Origin: JANSWP01 sp041941305
GTDB taxonomy: Bacteria; Bacteroidota; Bacteroidia; Chitinophagales; Saprospiraceae
Direction: 5' to 3'
DNA length: 64,000 bases
NCBI GenBank assembly: GCA_041941305.1
Contig: JBGTQJ010000020.1
Coordinates: forward strand, 84,550-148,549
Below the pieces are notes generated by a model. It was not told the DNA's origin, searched no databases, and saw nothing but the letters and a program-made list of their open reading frames with translations. The translations under genes and the position numbers were made by a program. Positions 1 to 9,392 of this stretch are shown piece after piece; position 1 is the first letter of the stretch; each line of letters opens with the position of its first letter.

Positions 1-3000
1 GCGGTGCCCAAAGAAAGGTATCAATAGGAAGAGAAGAAACAATGGTAGGATCCAATACGGTAAGGGTATCACCTAATTCAATCTCTACAATATTGGGCAG
101 TTCAATGGTAATTGGCAAGGGCTCGAAAATGGTAATGGTTGTATCAACTGTACAGCCAAAAATGGCATCCCAAACCGTAATGGTATGGTCACCAGCAAAT
201 ACAGGTGCTGGCTCTCCAATCAATCTTGGAATCCCTTGGTCCACGTAGAATTGATAAGTGGTAGAGTTTCCACCGGTCACTACCGGAACTGTCAAAGAAG
301 CAGCTTCCCCAAAACATCCTATGTTACTCAATACTGCCACATCAAAGTTGATGGGAGGAGGTTCATTCAATATATGACTCAATTCTGCTGTACAGCCTTT
401 GGCATCTATTACCGTGACTGTATAGGTACCGGAAGGTAAGTTTTCTGCAATGGTGGCACCATTTGGAGCTACATTATTGCCCCAAACATAGGTTTCGCCT
501 CCAAGTGTTGGAATATTTCCTCCTTGAGCAAAAACACCAATTTGCCCTGACATTCCATCTGGACAGAGAACATCTTGTGTTTGAGTTTGATTAATTTCAA
601 TGATGATGGCATCTGGCTCATTGATTTCAACAGTATGCAGAATGCTACAGCCATTATCGTCCTCAATGGTTAAACCATATTGTCCGGCTTCTAAGCCATT
701 AATGATAGGTCCGGTGGTTGTCTCCCAGAGAATAGTGTAGGGACCTGTTCCTCCCTGTGGAGAAGCAATTGCCGATCCGTCCATGGCACCTTGACAGGAA
801 GCATCTTCTGGATCTACTACAACCAGCAAATCATCTGGAGCACCAATAATGACCGTGGTATCAAATGGGCAGGCACCATCTGTAATAGAAAGAGAATTGA
901 TGCCGACACAAAGCATTCCGGCTTGACTGAAAGGTACATCATTATCAACTTCCCCTGAGCCCCAGATAAAATCGAAATTTCCTTGGGTCCCATCACTGTA
1001 AAATGCTGAAGCAGTAACGCCTCCATCGCAAGTGACGCCTATTGCATTCTCAGGGCAGCTTATATCCTGGAAAGCTCCAAAGTTGACTTCTATTCTTGGT
1101 GGGTCTTCCAGAGTCGTTTGTACAATCAATGGAGGACACCCATTGGCGTCTTCGATGAGTGTGGTGTAATCACCAGCAGTAACCACTCCTCCTCCAATAA
1201 CCGCAACTCCAACACCCATAAATCCTACAGGTGACCATTCGTAATAGTATGGACCAGTACCCCCACTGACAAACAAAGCAATACTTCCACCTCCCTGACC
1301 GGGACAATCAGGGGTTTCGGTTACAATACTATCTACAACGAGCTCATCAGGTTGTATGACATATGCGGTATCGACTGCAATACAACCGTTATTGTCTATT
1401 ACCGTGACGATATATTCGCCAGCTGCCAAACCAAATATGGTTTGCCCATTATTGGCAGGTGTCCAGTCATAATTAAAAATGGGTGCGTTGCCAGGAGAAG
1501 CAAAAACGGAAAGACTTCCATCTAAACCGTTGAAGCAGCTAATCGTATCATTTTCCAAAGCATCTATGGTAGGAGGGATAGGAGCAAATATTGAAAAAGA
1601 AGCTTCTGCTGTACAATTATTTGCATCTGAAACGGTAACCGTGTAAATACCAGCATCCAACCCCGTAGCAGTTGCTCCTACTTGTGCGGGCATGGTATTC
1701 CAGGTATAGGTGTAATTTCCAGGTATGTCATTCCCAATACCACCAGTTCCACTAACCTGTATTGTTCCATCACTACCAGGAGCACAGGTCGCATCCTGAG
1801 AACCTATTGAATCCACCCCAACTTCTGGTGGTTCATTGATTACAAAACTCGTATCTATTTCACATCCATCTGCATCTTGCATCGTGACAGCATAGGTTCC
1901 CGCATCTAGTCCAGAGAGTAGGGTAGAAGTTGCATCATCAATTGCAGGTGGGGGCGGTGGACTTCCTTGCCAGATAAAATTATAAGGCAAAGAAGGTGGA
2001 GAACCTGAAGTAGTTCCTACCAATTCAATTTCCCCTGAGTCTGTGCCAAAACACAATACGTCCTGGTGGGTAATGGTATTAAGCATGATTTCCTTAAAGA
2101 CAGGAACCGTCAATATTTCTGATAATTCACACCCATTCGAATCTGTGATCAAAAGTGGATAATCCCCTCCTTCCAATCCAGAGACATTTGACATATTATT
2201 GGTGAAAGTAATACCTCCGGCAATGGTCTCCCAAAAGATGGTATAGTCTCCGTTTATGTCAGGTGTTCCTCCAAGTACTTGAGATAAATCAATACCCCCA
2301 TCAGTAATTCCAGAACAGGTAGCAGTATCGTAAGTAAAGCTAATGGTGATCTCAGAAGGTTGAGGAAGCAAAGCCAAATCAGATTCACTACACCCAGTCG
2401 GATCTGTTACTGTTACCGCATAAGGTCCTGCAGGGATTTGAGAGGTGGTGTCTGTCATGTCACCAGAGGTCCAGTTGATAGTATAATTGGAAAGGTCAGA
2501 AACAATAGTCCCACCTTGAGTTACAACGACTTCCAGGTGTCCCAATTCTCCAAAACAGGCTGGCCCAAATTCATTAATCAGCAAGAACAATTCATCTGGC
2601 TCCAAAACTTCAACTGTATCGATTACATTTGTGCCTATATCATCTGAAATGGTGACCGAATAAGCACCTCCAAAAAGATTAGATGCTGTGAAGGAACCTC
2701 CTTCTACATTAATAATTCCAGGACCTCCAATTGAGCCACCCGCCAGTGGTTGCCAGGAAACCGAATAAGGTGCTTGCCCACCTTCTACAGTTGTTGTAAA
2801 ACTTCCATTCGATTCTCCAAAACATTCTACACTATCCTGAACAAAATTAATATTGAGGTTATTTGCATTAATACAAATGCCACCGTCAATACCATCGAAA
2901 CCAATTTGTACATCGTTGATATTGAAAACTTCAATCACGCTTGGATCGTTGGAAAATTCTAAATCGGTACATTCCCCATCAGCTCCGATGACATTGAAGC

Positions 3001-4198
3001 AAACCTGGAAATAGACATCTCCATCAGGTAAACTCACTCCCGACCCATCAGTATCAAACCAGGAAAAGATCAAGGCATTTCCACCTACCGTATTGAAACT
3101 TGAAGCAACATTAAGTCCTGGCATATTGGGGTTCAAATTGGTGACTTCATCAAATTCTAATACGCTTTCATCCCAGACAATGGAAAATTGCATATTCTGA
3201 ATACTGTTAAAATTACTTTCATTGGTAACGTCAATACAAATATTGATTCCAGGAGGTACCGTAAGGGTTGGCAGGGAAGCACTCATATTCACACATGAAC
3301 TCATATTCATGATGAAAGATACCCCACAACTTTTCCCATCCTCAATATTGACTTGATATAAACCAGCAACCGGAACATTGAAAACGACCGTTTCCAAATG
3401 AGAAGCATCGCCGCTGATGATCTCTCCGGTGACCATTGGGTCTAACAAATTGGTAATGGTGATATCATAATTTGTATCTACATCAAATTCAGGCAGGCCT
3501 CCTTGTATTCTAAAGGATCCTTGACAAAGAGCACCATTATTCATGGGGTTTTCGTTTGTAACCACCATTTCATTCAGGTAAACTACCGCAAAGGCTTCGT
3601 CAAAATTGAGATTGACACAAGGACCAGCCTCACTTGTTACCGGATCGATTTCATACGTTTTATTCGTGAAGTCATCAATGGTTAATGGTGCAAACCAAAT
3701 CAACAATGGATCACCAGAATTGAAAAAGGCTTGCAAGTTACCATCATTGGAAAATGTGATGTCTCCGTTCGGCGCCCCTCCTTGTGTGACCCATAGCTCA
3801 TTCATCGGTGCAGGATTGTTTAAAATACACCCATCTGTCAAAATCATGGATAAATTGGGTCCTGAGATGCCAGGTTCACAAGTAAACATACCATAGGTCA
3901 CCCCTCCTTGAGTTAGGATGTTTGGATCTCCAGTCAAATCCATATCCCCATTGTGGACGATATCAATTTGATCATTAAAACAAAAGTAGAGCGTATCTAG
4001 ATCTATATCGTTGCTTTGCCCTGCAAAATTGGCAAAGGAAATCGTTCCTGCAAATTGGTCAGAACAGGCAACAGATTCAGTGCTGATGCCTGGCATATCC
4101 CATTTTTGTACTCTAATGGCTTCCGGCGTCTGTGCAATCCCCCACAAAGTAGAAAAGAGGAAAATCGTAATTGGGACAATGTTTTTTATCATAATCAT
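1..4198 (-). CDS. SprB-repeat surface adhesin, N-terminal 1399 residues (C-terminus beyond window)
   Basis: Open minus-strand frame from ATG 4198 (a second in-frame ATG lies at 4192) to the window edge with no stop found. It begins with a signal peptide (hydrophobic residues 8-22, cleavage near GIAQ). Residues about 305-430 resemble a cohesin-type beta-sandwich (VWDESVLEFDEV; FSWFDTDGSG). From about residue 450 onward there are some 11 repeats of 70-90 residues, each ending in a motif such as GLDAGIYTVTVSDANNC, typical of SprB repeats. The last visible stretch (IELGDTLTVLDPT...FLWAP) matches the linker that precedes the gliding-motility C-terminal domain in the 38447-42151 protein. I therefore infer that a T9SS type B sorting domain follows outside the window. 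The role is probably adhesion or gliding at the cell surface; the ligand is unknown. Confidence 0.88.
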   Translation of the reverse strand, partial: MIMIKNIVPITIFLFSTLWGIAQTPEAIRVQKWDMPGISTESVACSDQFAGTISFANFAGQSNDIDLDTLYFCFNDQIDIVHNGDMDLTGDPNILTQGGVTYGMFTCEPGISGPNLSMILTDGCILNNPAPMNELWVTQGGAPNGDITFSNDGNLQAFFNSGDPLLIWFAPLTIDDFTNKTYEIDPVTSEAGPCVNLNFDEAFAVVYLNEMVVTNENPMNNGALCQGSFRIQGGLPEFDVDTNYDITITNLLDPMVTGEIISGDASHLETVVFNVPVAGLYQVNIEDGKSCGVSFIMNMSSCVNMSASLPTLTVPPGINICIDVTNESNFNSIQNMQFSIVWDESVLEFDEVTNLNPNMPGLNVASSFNTVGGNALIFSWFDTDGSGVSLPDGDVYFQVCFNVIGADGECTDLEFSNDPSVIEVFNINDVQIGFDGIDGGICINANNLNINFVQDSVECFGESNGSFTTTVEGGQAPYSVSWQPLAGGSIGGPGIINVEGGSFTASNLFGGAYSVTISDDIGTNVIDTVEVLEPDELFLLINEFGPACFGELGHLEVVVTQGGTIVSDLSNYTINWTSGDMTDTTSQIPAGPYAVTVTDPTGCSESDLALLPQPSEITISFTYDTATCSGITDGGIDLSQVLGGTPDINGDYTIFWETIAGGITFTNNMSNVSGLEGGDYPLLITDSNGCELSEILTVPVFKEIMLNTITHQDVLCFGTDSGEIELVGTTSGSPPSLPYNFIWQGSPPPPPAIDDATSTLLSGLDAGTYAVTMQDADGCEIDTSFVINEPPEVGVDSIGSQDATCAPGSDGTIQVSGTGGIGNDIPGNYTYTWNTMPAQVGATATGLDAGIYTVTVSDANNCTAEASFSIFAPIPPTIDALENDTISCFNGLDGSLSVFASPGNAPIFNYDWTPANNGQTIFGLAAGEYIVTVIDNNGCIAVDTAYVIQPDELVVDSIVTETPDCPGQGGGSIALFVSGGTGPYYYEWSPVGFMGVGVAVIGGGVVTAGDYTTLIEDANGCPPLIVQTTLEDPPRIEVNFGAFQDISCPENAIGVTCDGGVTASAFYSDGTQGNFDFIWGSGEVDNDVPFSQAGMLCVGINSLSITDGACPFDTTVIIGAPDDLLVVVDPEDASCQGAMDGSAIASPQGGTGPYTILWETTTGPIINGLEAGQYGLTIEDDNGCSILHTVEINEPDAIIIEINQTQTQDVLCPDGMSGQIGVFAQGGNIPTLGGETYVWGNNVAPNGATIAENLPSGTYTVTVIDAKGCTAELSHILNEPPPINFDVAVLSNIGCFGEAASLTVPVVTGGNSTTYQFYVDQGIPRLIGEPAPVFAGDHTITVWDAIFGCTVDTTITIFEPLPITIELPNIVEIELGDTLTVLDPTIVSSLPIDTFLWAP

Positions 4199-4751
4199 CT
4201 ATTTATGTTCAATGAGTTTGGAAGTTCGGAGTCATCCTTTTCTTTTTGGAGCGCAAAAATAGACATTAGGGGAATGATGTTGCAGTATAGCGTATCAAGA
4301 TTTTAAATATTTAGATAGATTTGATGCCAAAACTGCTGCTTTTAGTATAGAGTTTGAGAAAGTGAGTATCTGAGAGACTGTTAAATCTCATGATTTTACC
4401 CCTTAAATCTCTGGCGAACAATTACTTTTCTAGGATTTTAGTGTTTATTGACGGTGTTGGTTGGATAAGACAAAATTACAGTTTTAGCTTGAAAAGTAAG
4501 CTTTTAACATGTCCAATGTCAATTATCATACCGTTGTCTTTCAAGTATTTAAGGTGATTTTAAAAGGCATGTTTTTTTAACGAAGAAATGCGGAGCCCAT
4601 TTTATAGAGATTGAATTTAAAATACATTTCTGCAGATAATTTAATTGATACCAATCAACTTCATTGAATAAAGAATCAAATATCAAATTGAAGTAAAATC
4701 CAATTTCACATTTTTCTCCTACCTTCGTCAGGCAAAAAATAGCCTGCACTG
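4199..4751. other. 553-bp intergenic region between divergent genes
   Basis: AT-rich spacer between the minus-strand adhesin and the plus-strand TPR lipoprotein. Apart from the -7 box near 4254, a weak box TACCTTCG at 4720-4727 could serve the lipoprotein gene 25 bp downstream. No RNA gene, repeat or convincing small ORF was recognised. The 110-codon minus frame spanning 4549-4881 overlaps the lipoprotein signal sequence and has no coding character. Confidence 0.5.
4254..4261 (-). promoter_or_regulatory. candidate -7 box (TATTTTTG) for the SprB-repeat adhesin
   Basis: On the minus strand the octamer TATTTTTG fits the Bacteroidota -7 consensus TAnnTTTG and is followed by CGCTCC. The same box followed by CGCCC recurs at 63013. 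It lies 56 bases before the adhesin start. No clear -33 TTG at the normal spacing was found. Confidence 0.35.
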
Positions 4752-5741
4752 ATGAAACGATTCCCTTCTTTTCTATTGATAATTTGCTTGTCTTGTTGTT
4801 TATGGCAATGCAATGTGACCAAAAATATTCAAGAGGTACCTTCAACCGTTGAAACGACAGAAAAACCTGCTCCAAAACCAAAACCCGTTACCGGTTTTGG
4901 TGGTCAAAAATATTATCCACCAGAAGAATCACCAGCATCCAAACAAAAGAAAGACAGTTTGCTTGCCATTGCCCAAGCCAATTTTGACGAAAATCCAGAG
5001 GATATGGAAAATATCATTTGGCTGGGAAGAAGAACTGCCTATTTGTGGGATTATCAGAAGGCTATCGATATTTATACAAAAGGGCTTGAAAAACATCCCA
5101 ATGCTCCTGAGTTGTATCGACACAGAGGTCATCGATATATTTCCATTCGCCAATTGGATAAAGCAATTGCAGATTTTGAAAAAGCTGCCCAATTGGCCGA
5201 GGGCAGACCTATTCAAATCGAACAAGATGGATTGCCCAATGCTCAGAATATTCCACTCTCCAATCTCCAATTCAATATTTATTATCATTGGGCACTGGCT
5301 CATTACCTGAAAGGAGAATTTCCTCGTGCAGCTGAGTTGTATGAAAAGTGCATGGATGTATCCATAAATTCAGATCTAATTGTCGCTACAGTTGACTGGT
5401 TTTACATGACTTATCGAAGAATGGGGGAAGATTTAAAAGCCAAAAGGCTACTGAGTTATGTAGACAAGGGCATGAAGATTATTGAAAATCAAAGCTATTT
5501 CAAGCGAATCCTAATGTACAAGGGAGATTATGCTCCCGATGATTTGCTCCATTTCGAATCAGATGATCTAGCCTCTCAATTAGATATCGTAACACAGGGT
5601 TATGGAGTCGGCAATTGGTACCGTTACAATGGAGATCTCGAAAAAGCAAAAGAAGTTTTTGAAGAATTATTAGAAACAGATTATTGGTCTGCTTTTGGGT
5701 TTCTTGCAGCAGAAGCAGATATGAAGCGTAAATTAAAATGA
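4752..5741 (+). CDS. TPR-containing lipoprotein
   Basis: 329 residues. The N-terminus is a lipoprotein signal: a charged start, a hydrophobic core and cysteines at positions 16 and 20 (LSCC or LWQC lipobox), so it is probably outer-membrane anchored. Residues about 70-150 contain two clear TPR-like helical pairs (IWLGRRTAYLWDYQKAIDIY and the following RQLDKAIADFEKA). A third lies near 185-205 (HWALAHYLKGEFPRAAELYE) and another near 285-300. TPR units mediate protein contacts, and no catalytic motif is visible. The gene is monocistronic, with an AT-rich hairpin overlapping its stop codon and a decayed gene convergent on the other side. The partner is unknown. Confidence 0.85.
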   Translation: MKRFPSFLLIICLSCCLWQCNVTKNIQEVPSTVETTEKPAPKPKPVTGFGGQKYYPPEESPASKQKKDSLLAIAQANFDENPEDMENIIWLGRRTAYLWDYQKAIDIYTKGLEKHPNAPELYRHRGHRYISIRQLDKAIADFEKAAQLAEGRPIQIEQDGLPNAQNIPLSNLQFNIYYHWALAHYLKGEFPRAAELYEKCMDVSINSDLIVATVDWFYMTYRRMGEDLKAKRLLSYVDKGMKIIENQSYFKRILMYKGDYAPDDLLHFESDDLASQLDIVTQGYGVGNWYRYNGDLEKAKEVFEELLETDYWSAFGFLAAEADMKRKLK

Positions 5742-5797
5742 AAATAGAAATGAAAATCATCCTATTTTCATTTTCATTTTCATTTTCATTTTCATTT
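5735..5797. repeat. AT-rich hairpin built from TTTTCA units; likely bidirectional terminator
   Basis: The left arm (5735-5757) is A-rich with GAAAAT words. The right arm (5764-5797) is about six tandem copies of TTTTCA. The arms are complementary with a short CATCCT loop. The left arm includes the stop codon of the TPR lipoprotein, so the hairpin sits exactly between convergent genes, where a terminator is expected. The same architecture recurs at 23288-23398 and 51435-51532. Confidence 0.6.
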
Positions 5798-5802
5798 ACC
5801 CC

Positions 5803-6329
5803 TTAATCTACCCTCACACGCTTCACCTCATTTCTACCATAAAAAACAGGAAAATACATTTGTTCTGCCTTCGCGGGATTCAAAGTGAAATTTCCTGAAA
5901 ATCTAGGCTCCAGGTCTATTTCAAAAGTGTAATCACCTTCCGGTAGATTTTCACAAAATATGGCTACTTTTTCTCTGAAATATTCTCGGTGAACTTCAGG
6001 ATGCTGTCTGGAATTTGGTTTGGTACCATAAGAACAGCCTGCAGGTGTTCCTTATCGGCTTTTATCGTCAAATAATGTCCTGGGGTTAAATGAGTTGGAT
6101 TGAACTTTTCAGAGAAGGTGTCTACCAAAGTATGAAACCACTCATCCTTCGGCTCCAGTCTGTAACTTTTTGATTCGAAAATCTCAATTACATTTTCATC
6201 ACTCAATTTATAAATATAGGATAGTGGACTTTCAGTTAAATAGCCGTCAGTAGCTTTTGATTTCAACTGTTGGGAAAAAGAAAAAGAGCAGGTCAAGGAG
6301 AGTAAAGTGACAAATGCAATGATTTTCAT
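5803..6329 (-). pseudogene. remnant of an alpha-2-macroglobulin family gene (internal deletion plus frameshift)
   Basis: The first 121 codons (6329 down to 5964) give a signal peptide (MKIIAFVTLLSLTCSFSFSQ) and an N-terminal segment with LTPGHYLTIKADKEHL, resembling the start of large bacterial alpha-2-macroglobulin proteins. The frame stops at 5964. In another frame, 5994 to 5803 encodes 63 residues beginning VHREYFREKVAIFCENLPEG and containing NPAKAEQMYFPVFYGRNE. This is a strong match to the extreme C-terminus of the family, where proteins end in an AExMYxP motif. Intact members exceed 1500 residues, so about 90 percent is missing. I read this as an internally deleted, frameshifted relic. 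The N-terminal assignment is weaker than the C-terminal one. The alternative is a short 121-residue secreted protein with a coincidental downstream frame. Confidence 0.6.
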
Positions 6330-6416
6330 GTGGGTAAAGTTATAGATTTCAGAACGCTTAAGTGATTTAGAAATTATAGGTTTTTTGAAATATAAAAGTG
6401 ATTGATCAAGGTGTAA

Positions 6417-6487
6417 GATGACAGACCGCTTTGCTGTCAGACGAAAGATGTAGTAGTCTGACCTCTGGCAGTAAAGCGGTTTGTCAT
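6417..6487. repeat. REP-like long hairpin
   Basis: The left arm (6417-6442) begins GATGACAGACCGCTTT and the right arm (6456-6487) ends AAAGCGGTTTGTCATC. They pair over about 25 positions with few mismatches and a bulge, around a loop of about 13 bases. It is GC-richer than the surrounding spacer and stands alone between the A2M relic and the hydrolase gene. It could be a REP-type palindrome or a structured 5' region. No T-tract follows, so a simple terminator is unlikely. Confidence 0.6.
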
Positions 6488-6563
6488 CACAAAAGAAGAT
6501 CTAAAGAAAGGACGTTGAGATAATCTGGATGCTTATTCCCAGAGAATTACATATTTTGGCTGA

Positions 6564-7394
6564 ATGAATCCATTAATTGAAAGCAAATACACGCAAGTCG
6601 GAGATCTAAATATTCATTATTTATCAGCTGGGGCCGGAAAAGCAATTTTATTGCTTCATGGTTGGCCCACTTCTGCCTATCTCTGGCGAAATGTTATGCC
6701 ACCTCTTGCAGAAAACCATCGGGTCATTGCAATGGATCTGTCAGGTTTTGGAAAATCGGACAAACGATTGGAAGATTCTTATAGTTTTAGGTACCACAAT
6801 CGGGTGATAAGTGGTTTTTTAGAAAACCTGGGCATTGATAAAATCACCTTGGGCGTACATGACTTGGGTGGTCCCTTGGGTTTGTTTTGGGCTGTTAGAA
6901 ATATGGAAAGGGTGGATAAACTCATATTGTTAAATACCTTGGTTTATCCAGAGTTTTCCTGGGGCGTAAAATTATTTGGTCTGGCCACGGTTACACCACT
7001 GATTCGAGATTGGATTACAAGTCCGGCGGGAATTAAGTGGGCAATTAAGTTTGGGGTTCATCAAAAAGAGAAATTGACAGCGGAGGTTTTTCAAAATTAC
7101 CAAGAACCCTTTGCAGAAAAACACTCAAGAAAAATTCTATTGAAATCTATCCAAAGATTAAGCATCAAAGGATATCGTCAAATCGCTCAAAAATTGCCGA
7201 CCTTTCAGGGACCTGTTCAAATTGTGTTTGGAGAAAAGGACAGCATTTTGCCCAAAGTGAAAAACACAATGGAACGGGTCAAAAATGATTTGCCTCAGGC
7301 ACAAATTGTCTCTTTACCCAATTGCGGGCATTTTATTCAAGAGGAAGAGCCTGAGCGGATTGGGGAGATATTGAAAGCTTTTCTAAATCAATAA
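6564..7394 (+). CDS. alpha/beta hydrolase, haloalkane dehalogenase-like (Asp nucleophile)
   Basis: 276 residues, a normal length for the family, with no signal peptide. HGWP at 32-35 supplies the oxyanion region. The nucleophile elbow at residues 98-103 reads VHDLGG, so the nucleophile is Asp100 rather than Ser. That is characteristic of haloalkane and fluoroacetate dehalogenases. The probable acid is Asp226 (GEKDSILP) and the base His256 (NCGHFIQEE). The reaction would be hydrolytic dehalogenation, but the substrate cannot be read from sequence; epoxide hydrolases share the Asp nucleophile. It is a stand-alone cytoplasmic gene preceded by a long hairpin. A 7-bp direct repeat (ACCCAGT, about three copies, 7401-7420) follows its stop. 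Confidence 0.85.
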   Translation: MNPLIESKYTQVGDLNIHYLSAGAGKAILLLHGWPTSAYLWRNVMPPLAENHRVIAMDLSGFGKSDKRLEDSYSFRYHNRVISGFLENLGIDKITLGVHDLGGPLGLFWAVRNMERVDKLILLNTLVYPEFSWGVKLFGLATVTPLIRDWITSPAGIKWAIKFGVHQKEKLTAEVFQNYQEPFAEKHSRKILLKSIQRLSIKGYRQIAQKLPTFQGPVQIVFGEKDSILPKVKNTMERVKNDLPQAQIVSLPNCGHFIQEEEPERIGEILKAFLNQ

Positions 7395-7478
7395 ACCAGC
7401 ACCCAGTACCCAGTACCCAGAAATCAAATTAAATCGTAACTTTAGGTAAAGAATGCTCTATTATTTAAAATAGTTACA

Positions 7479-8753
7479 ATGAAACTCAAAACATGCCTCT
7501 ACACTATTTTACTTACTTCTTTCTATTCTCTCCTTTTGGCGCAGCCCAACTTAATACGGGAAAAAGGTATAAGGTGGAATGTGGATTCTTCCAGATGGGA
7601 ACCAAGTTTTCGATTTGAATATCATTACGATGACAACAACCTCAGGACGCAAAAAGATCGATATTATCAATATTTCAGGAATGGGGAAAAAACATCCGAT
7701 ATTACCTACTATTTCTATAATGACCTGGGCTTATTAGACAGCATTCAGAAATACAATTATTTTGAATTTGGAGGAGCATATATACGACTAGAAACTTTTT
7801 TTACTTATGATTCTGATAATTGCCTGGTTTTAGAGGAGGAATTCAGCCATGGTGATCCGAGAAGTAGTACTCCCCCAGATTTTCAAAAAAATGAATATGC
7901 TTATTCAGATAGTTGTATCCTAAAGTCACATATCCGTGAAGGCAAAACTGGTGGTGCACCAATCGGACTAGGGCATTTTTTCGATAAATATGATTATTCC
8001 TGGAATTCGGCACACGATACCCGAGATATAGAACATTCTGAAATGGTTTATAGGCAATTTACGAGTAAATGGCGTTTGAGGACTAACACTACTGAAAAGT
8101 ATGATGAAGAAGGAAGGTTAACAGAAATATGGGTTAAAAGTCACCATGAAGACTGGTACAATCAATTAATGCAATACTATTATGCTCCCGATAATCAATA
8201 TGAAACCATTTTATACTATGAAGCTCCTATTGAAGATACCCAATTGGTAAAAGTTAGGTTAGACAGCACTTTCAGGAAGTACAATGATGCGGGTCAAATC
8301 GTTGAAGAACAATTCTTTATGTTTCATTTTAATCCGAATAATGAATCTCAGCAATTGTCTTTATCGAGAACAGACAGGTACAAATATTACTGCGACGAAT
8401 TATTGAAAGAACACGAACAGGAAATTTTTTCTACCGCTTCTTCCTATAAACACACAATTGTTTTTTACGATTATGACAGCTCTGAAGATTGTGATGAAAT
8501 CAACAATCAGCCTGAAGTTTCCATATATCCCAATCCTGCCAATAATGTCATTCAAATCAAAAGTCCACTTTTAGGGGAGGCAGATGTTGAAATATCTGTG
8601 CTCAATTTGGCTGGACGAGAATTGAATCGATATCATACAGACAGGCGCTCCGAATTTTTTGAGATGGACATTAGCAAATTGCCTCGAGGAACTTATGTGG
8701 TTCAAGTCCAAAATAGAAATGGTAGGGGAGGAGCAAAATTGATTGTTTGGTGA
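7479..8753 (+). CDS. secreted repeat protein with T9SS type A sorting domain
   Basis: 424 residues with an N-terminal signal peptide (to about residue 22, LLLAQ). The middle (about 45-330) has recurring tyrosine-rich strands such as FEYHYDDNNLRTQK, YYFYNDLGLLDSI and TEKYDEEGRLTEI. These resemble single YD/RHS-like beta-strand repeats seen in many Bacteroidota surface proteins. The C-terminal 75 residues start SIYPNPANNVIQI and end in GTYVVQVQNRNGRGG-KLIVW. This is a typical type A T9SS C-terminal domain, which directs export across the outer membrane. No enzyme motif was recognised. The gene stands alone. It converges on the RloB-like gene with a 30-bp gap. Confidence 0.85.
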   Translation: MKLKTCLYTILLTSFYSLLLAQPNLIREKGIRWNVDSSRWEPSFRFEYHYDDNNLRTQKDRYYQYFRNGEKTSDITYYFYNDLGLLDSIQKYNYFEFGGAYIRLETFFTYDSDNCLVLEEEFSHGDPRSSTPPDFQKNEYAYSDSCILKSHIREGKTGGAPIGLGHFFDKYDYSWNSAHDTRDIEHSEMVYRQFTSKWRLRTNTTEKYDEEGRLTEIWVKSHHEDWYNQLMQYYYAPDNQYETILYYEAPIEDTQLVKVRLDSTFRKYNDAGQIVEEQFFMFHFNPNNESQQLSLSRTDRYKYYCDELLKEHEQEIFSTASSYKHTIVFYDYDSSEDCDEINNQPEVSIYPNPANNVIQIKSPLLGEADVEISVLNLAGRELNRYHTDRRSEFFEMDISKLPRGTYVVQVQNRNGRGGAKLIVW

Positions 8754-8783
8754 GCAAGAATCTAATATTGAATTACATGTGAA

Positions 8784-9392
8784 TTAAAATTTCCCGGAAA
8801 TCATTTTCTGTACCAAGACATCTACATCTATCCAAGGATTCAAATCTGTAATTGGTATAGAGCGATCGTGCATTTGCTTTCTTAGCCAAATTGCATTTTT
8901 TACCGCTTTATGTAAATGTTTTTTAAGGTTTTCAAAATCGTTCTGTTTAGCTTTTTTGTATTTAGAATAATGCTTCAATAATTCTTTTTCTAAACTAGGA
9001 TAAGAGGAAAAGGCTCGCGTTGATTTTACAAAATGAAGTAAAAACCATTCTTCAAAAGCGATGGATGAAAATGCAATATTGAATTTAAGAGAAAGTGCAT
9101 TTTGAAATGCTGTATGTCTATTGGGATGATTGTCGTGGTCAAATACAACCCAAATTTCCTGAAAAGGAATGCCATCATCAATCGCTTCTTTAGAGCGATT
9201 CACTGCTTCTTTAACTACTTTTTCAGGACTTGAATCCTTTCCAGAATAAATACTGACTCTTACAGCTGACAGAGCATATTTGTAATCAGGATCTTGTATG
9301 ATAGCTCTGAAATAGTTTTTCTCTGTCTCGCCTTCGCACAAAATCAAAACTCTTGGGTTGGTATATCTTCTCCTACCTATATGCCGCCTCAT
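8784..9392 (-). CDS. RloB-like protein (Toprim-like putative nuclease of an abortive infection pair)
   Basis: 202 residues. Residues 14-31 (RVLILCEGETEKNYFRAI) and the acidic pair in FDHDN (Asp85, Asp87) match the RloB/AbiLii family, a Toprim-like fold. A conserved aromatic segment FEEWFLLHF lies at 113-121. Glu20 or Glu22 together with Asp85/Asp87 would be the metal-binding residues, suggesting nuclease activity. The start overlaps the last 20 bases of the upstream ATPase gene, so the two are translationally coupled. In known systems of this kind (RloA/RloB, AbiL) the ATPase senses or regulates and the Toprim-like partner is the effector, giving phage resistance by abortive infection. Function here is inferred from family and context. 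Confidence 0.85.
   Translation of the reverse strand: MRRHIGRRRYTNPRVLILCEGETEKNYFRAIIQDPDYKYALSAVRVSIYSGKDSSPEKVVKEAVNRSKEAIDDGIPFQEIWVVFDHDNHPNRHTAFQNALSLKFNIAFSSIAFEEWFLLHFVKSTRAFSSYPSLEKELLKHYSKYKKAKQNDFENLKKHLHKAVKNAIWLRKQMHDRSIPITDLNPWIDVDVLVQKMISGKF

Noticed and set aside
4549..4881. 110-codon minus frame in the first intergenic region
   Set aside because: Half of it is antisense to the TPR lipoprotein signal and half is AT-rich noise; no motif or good start.
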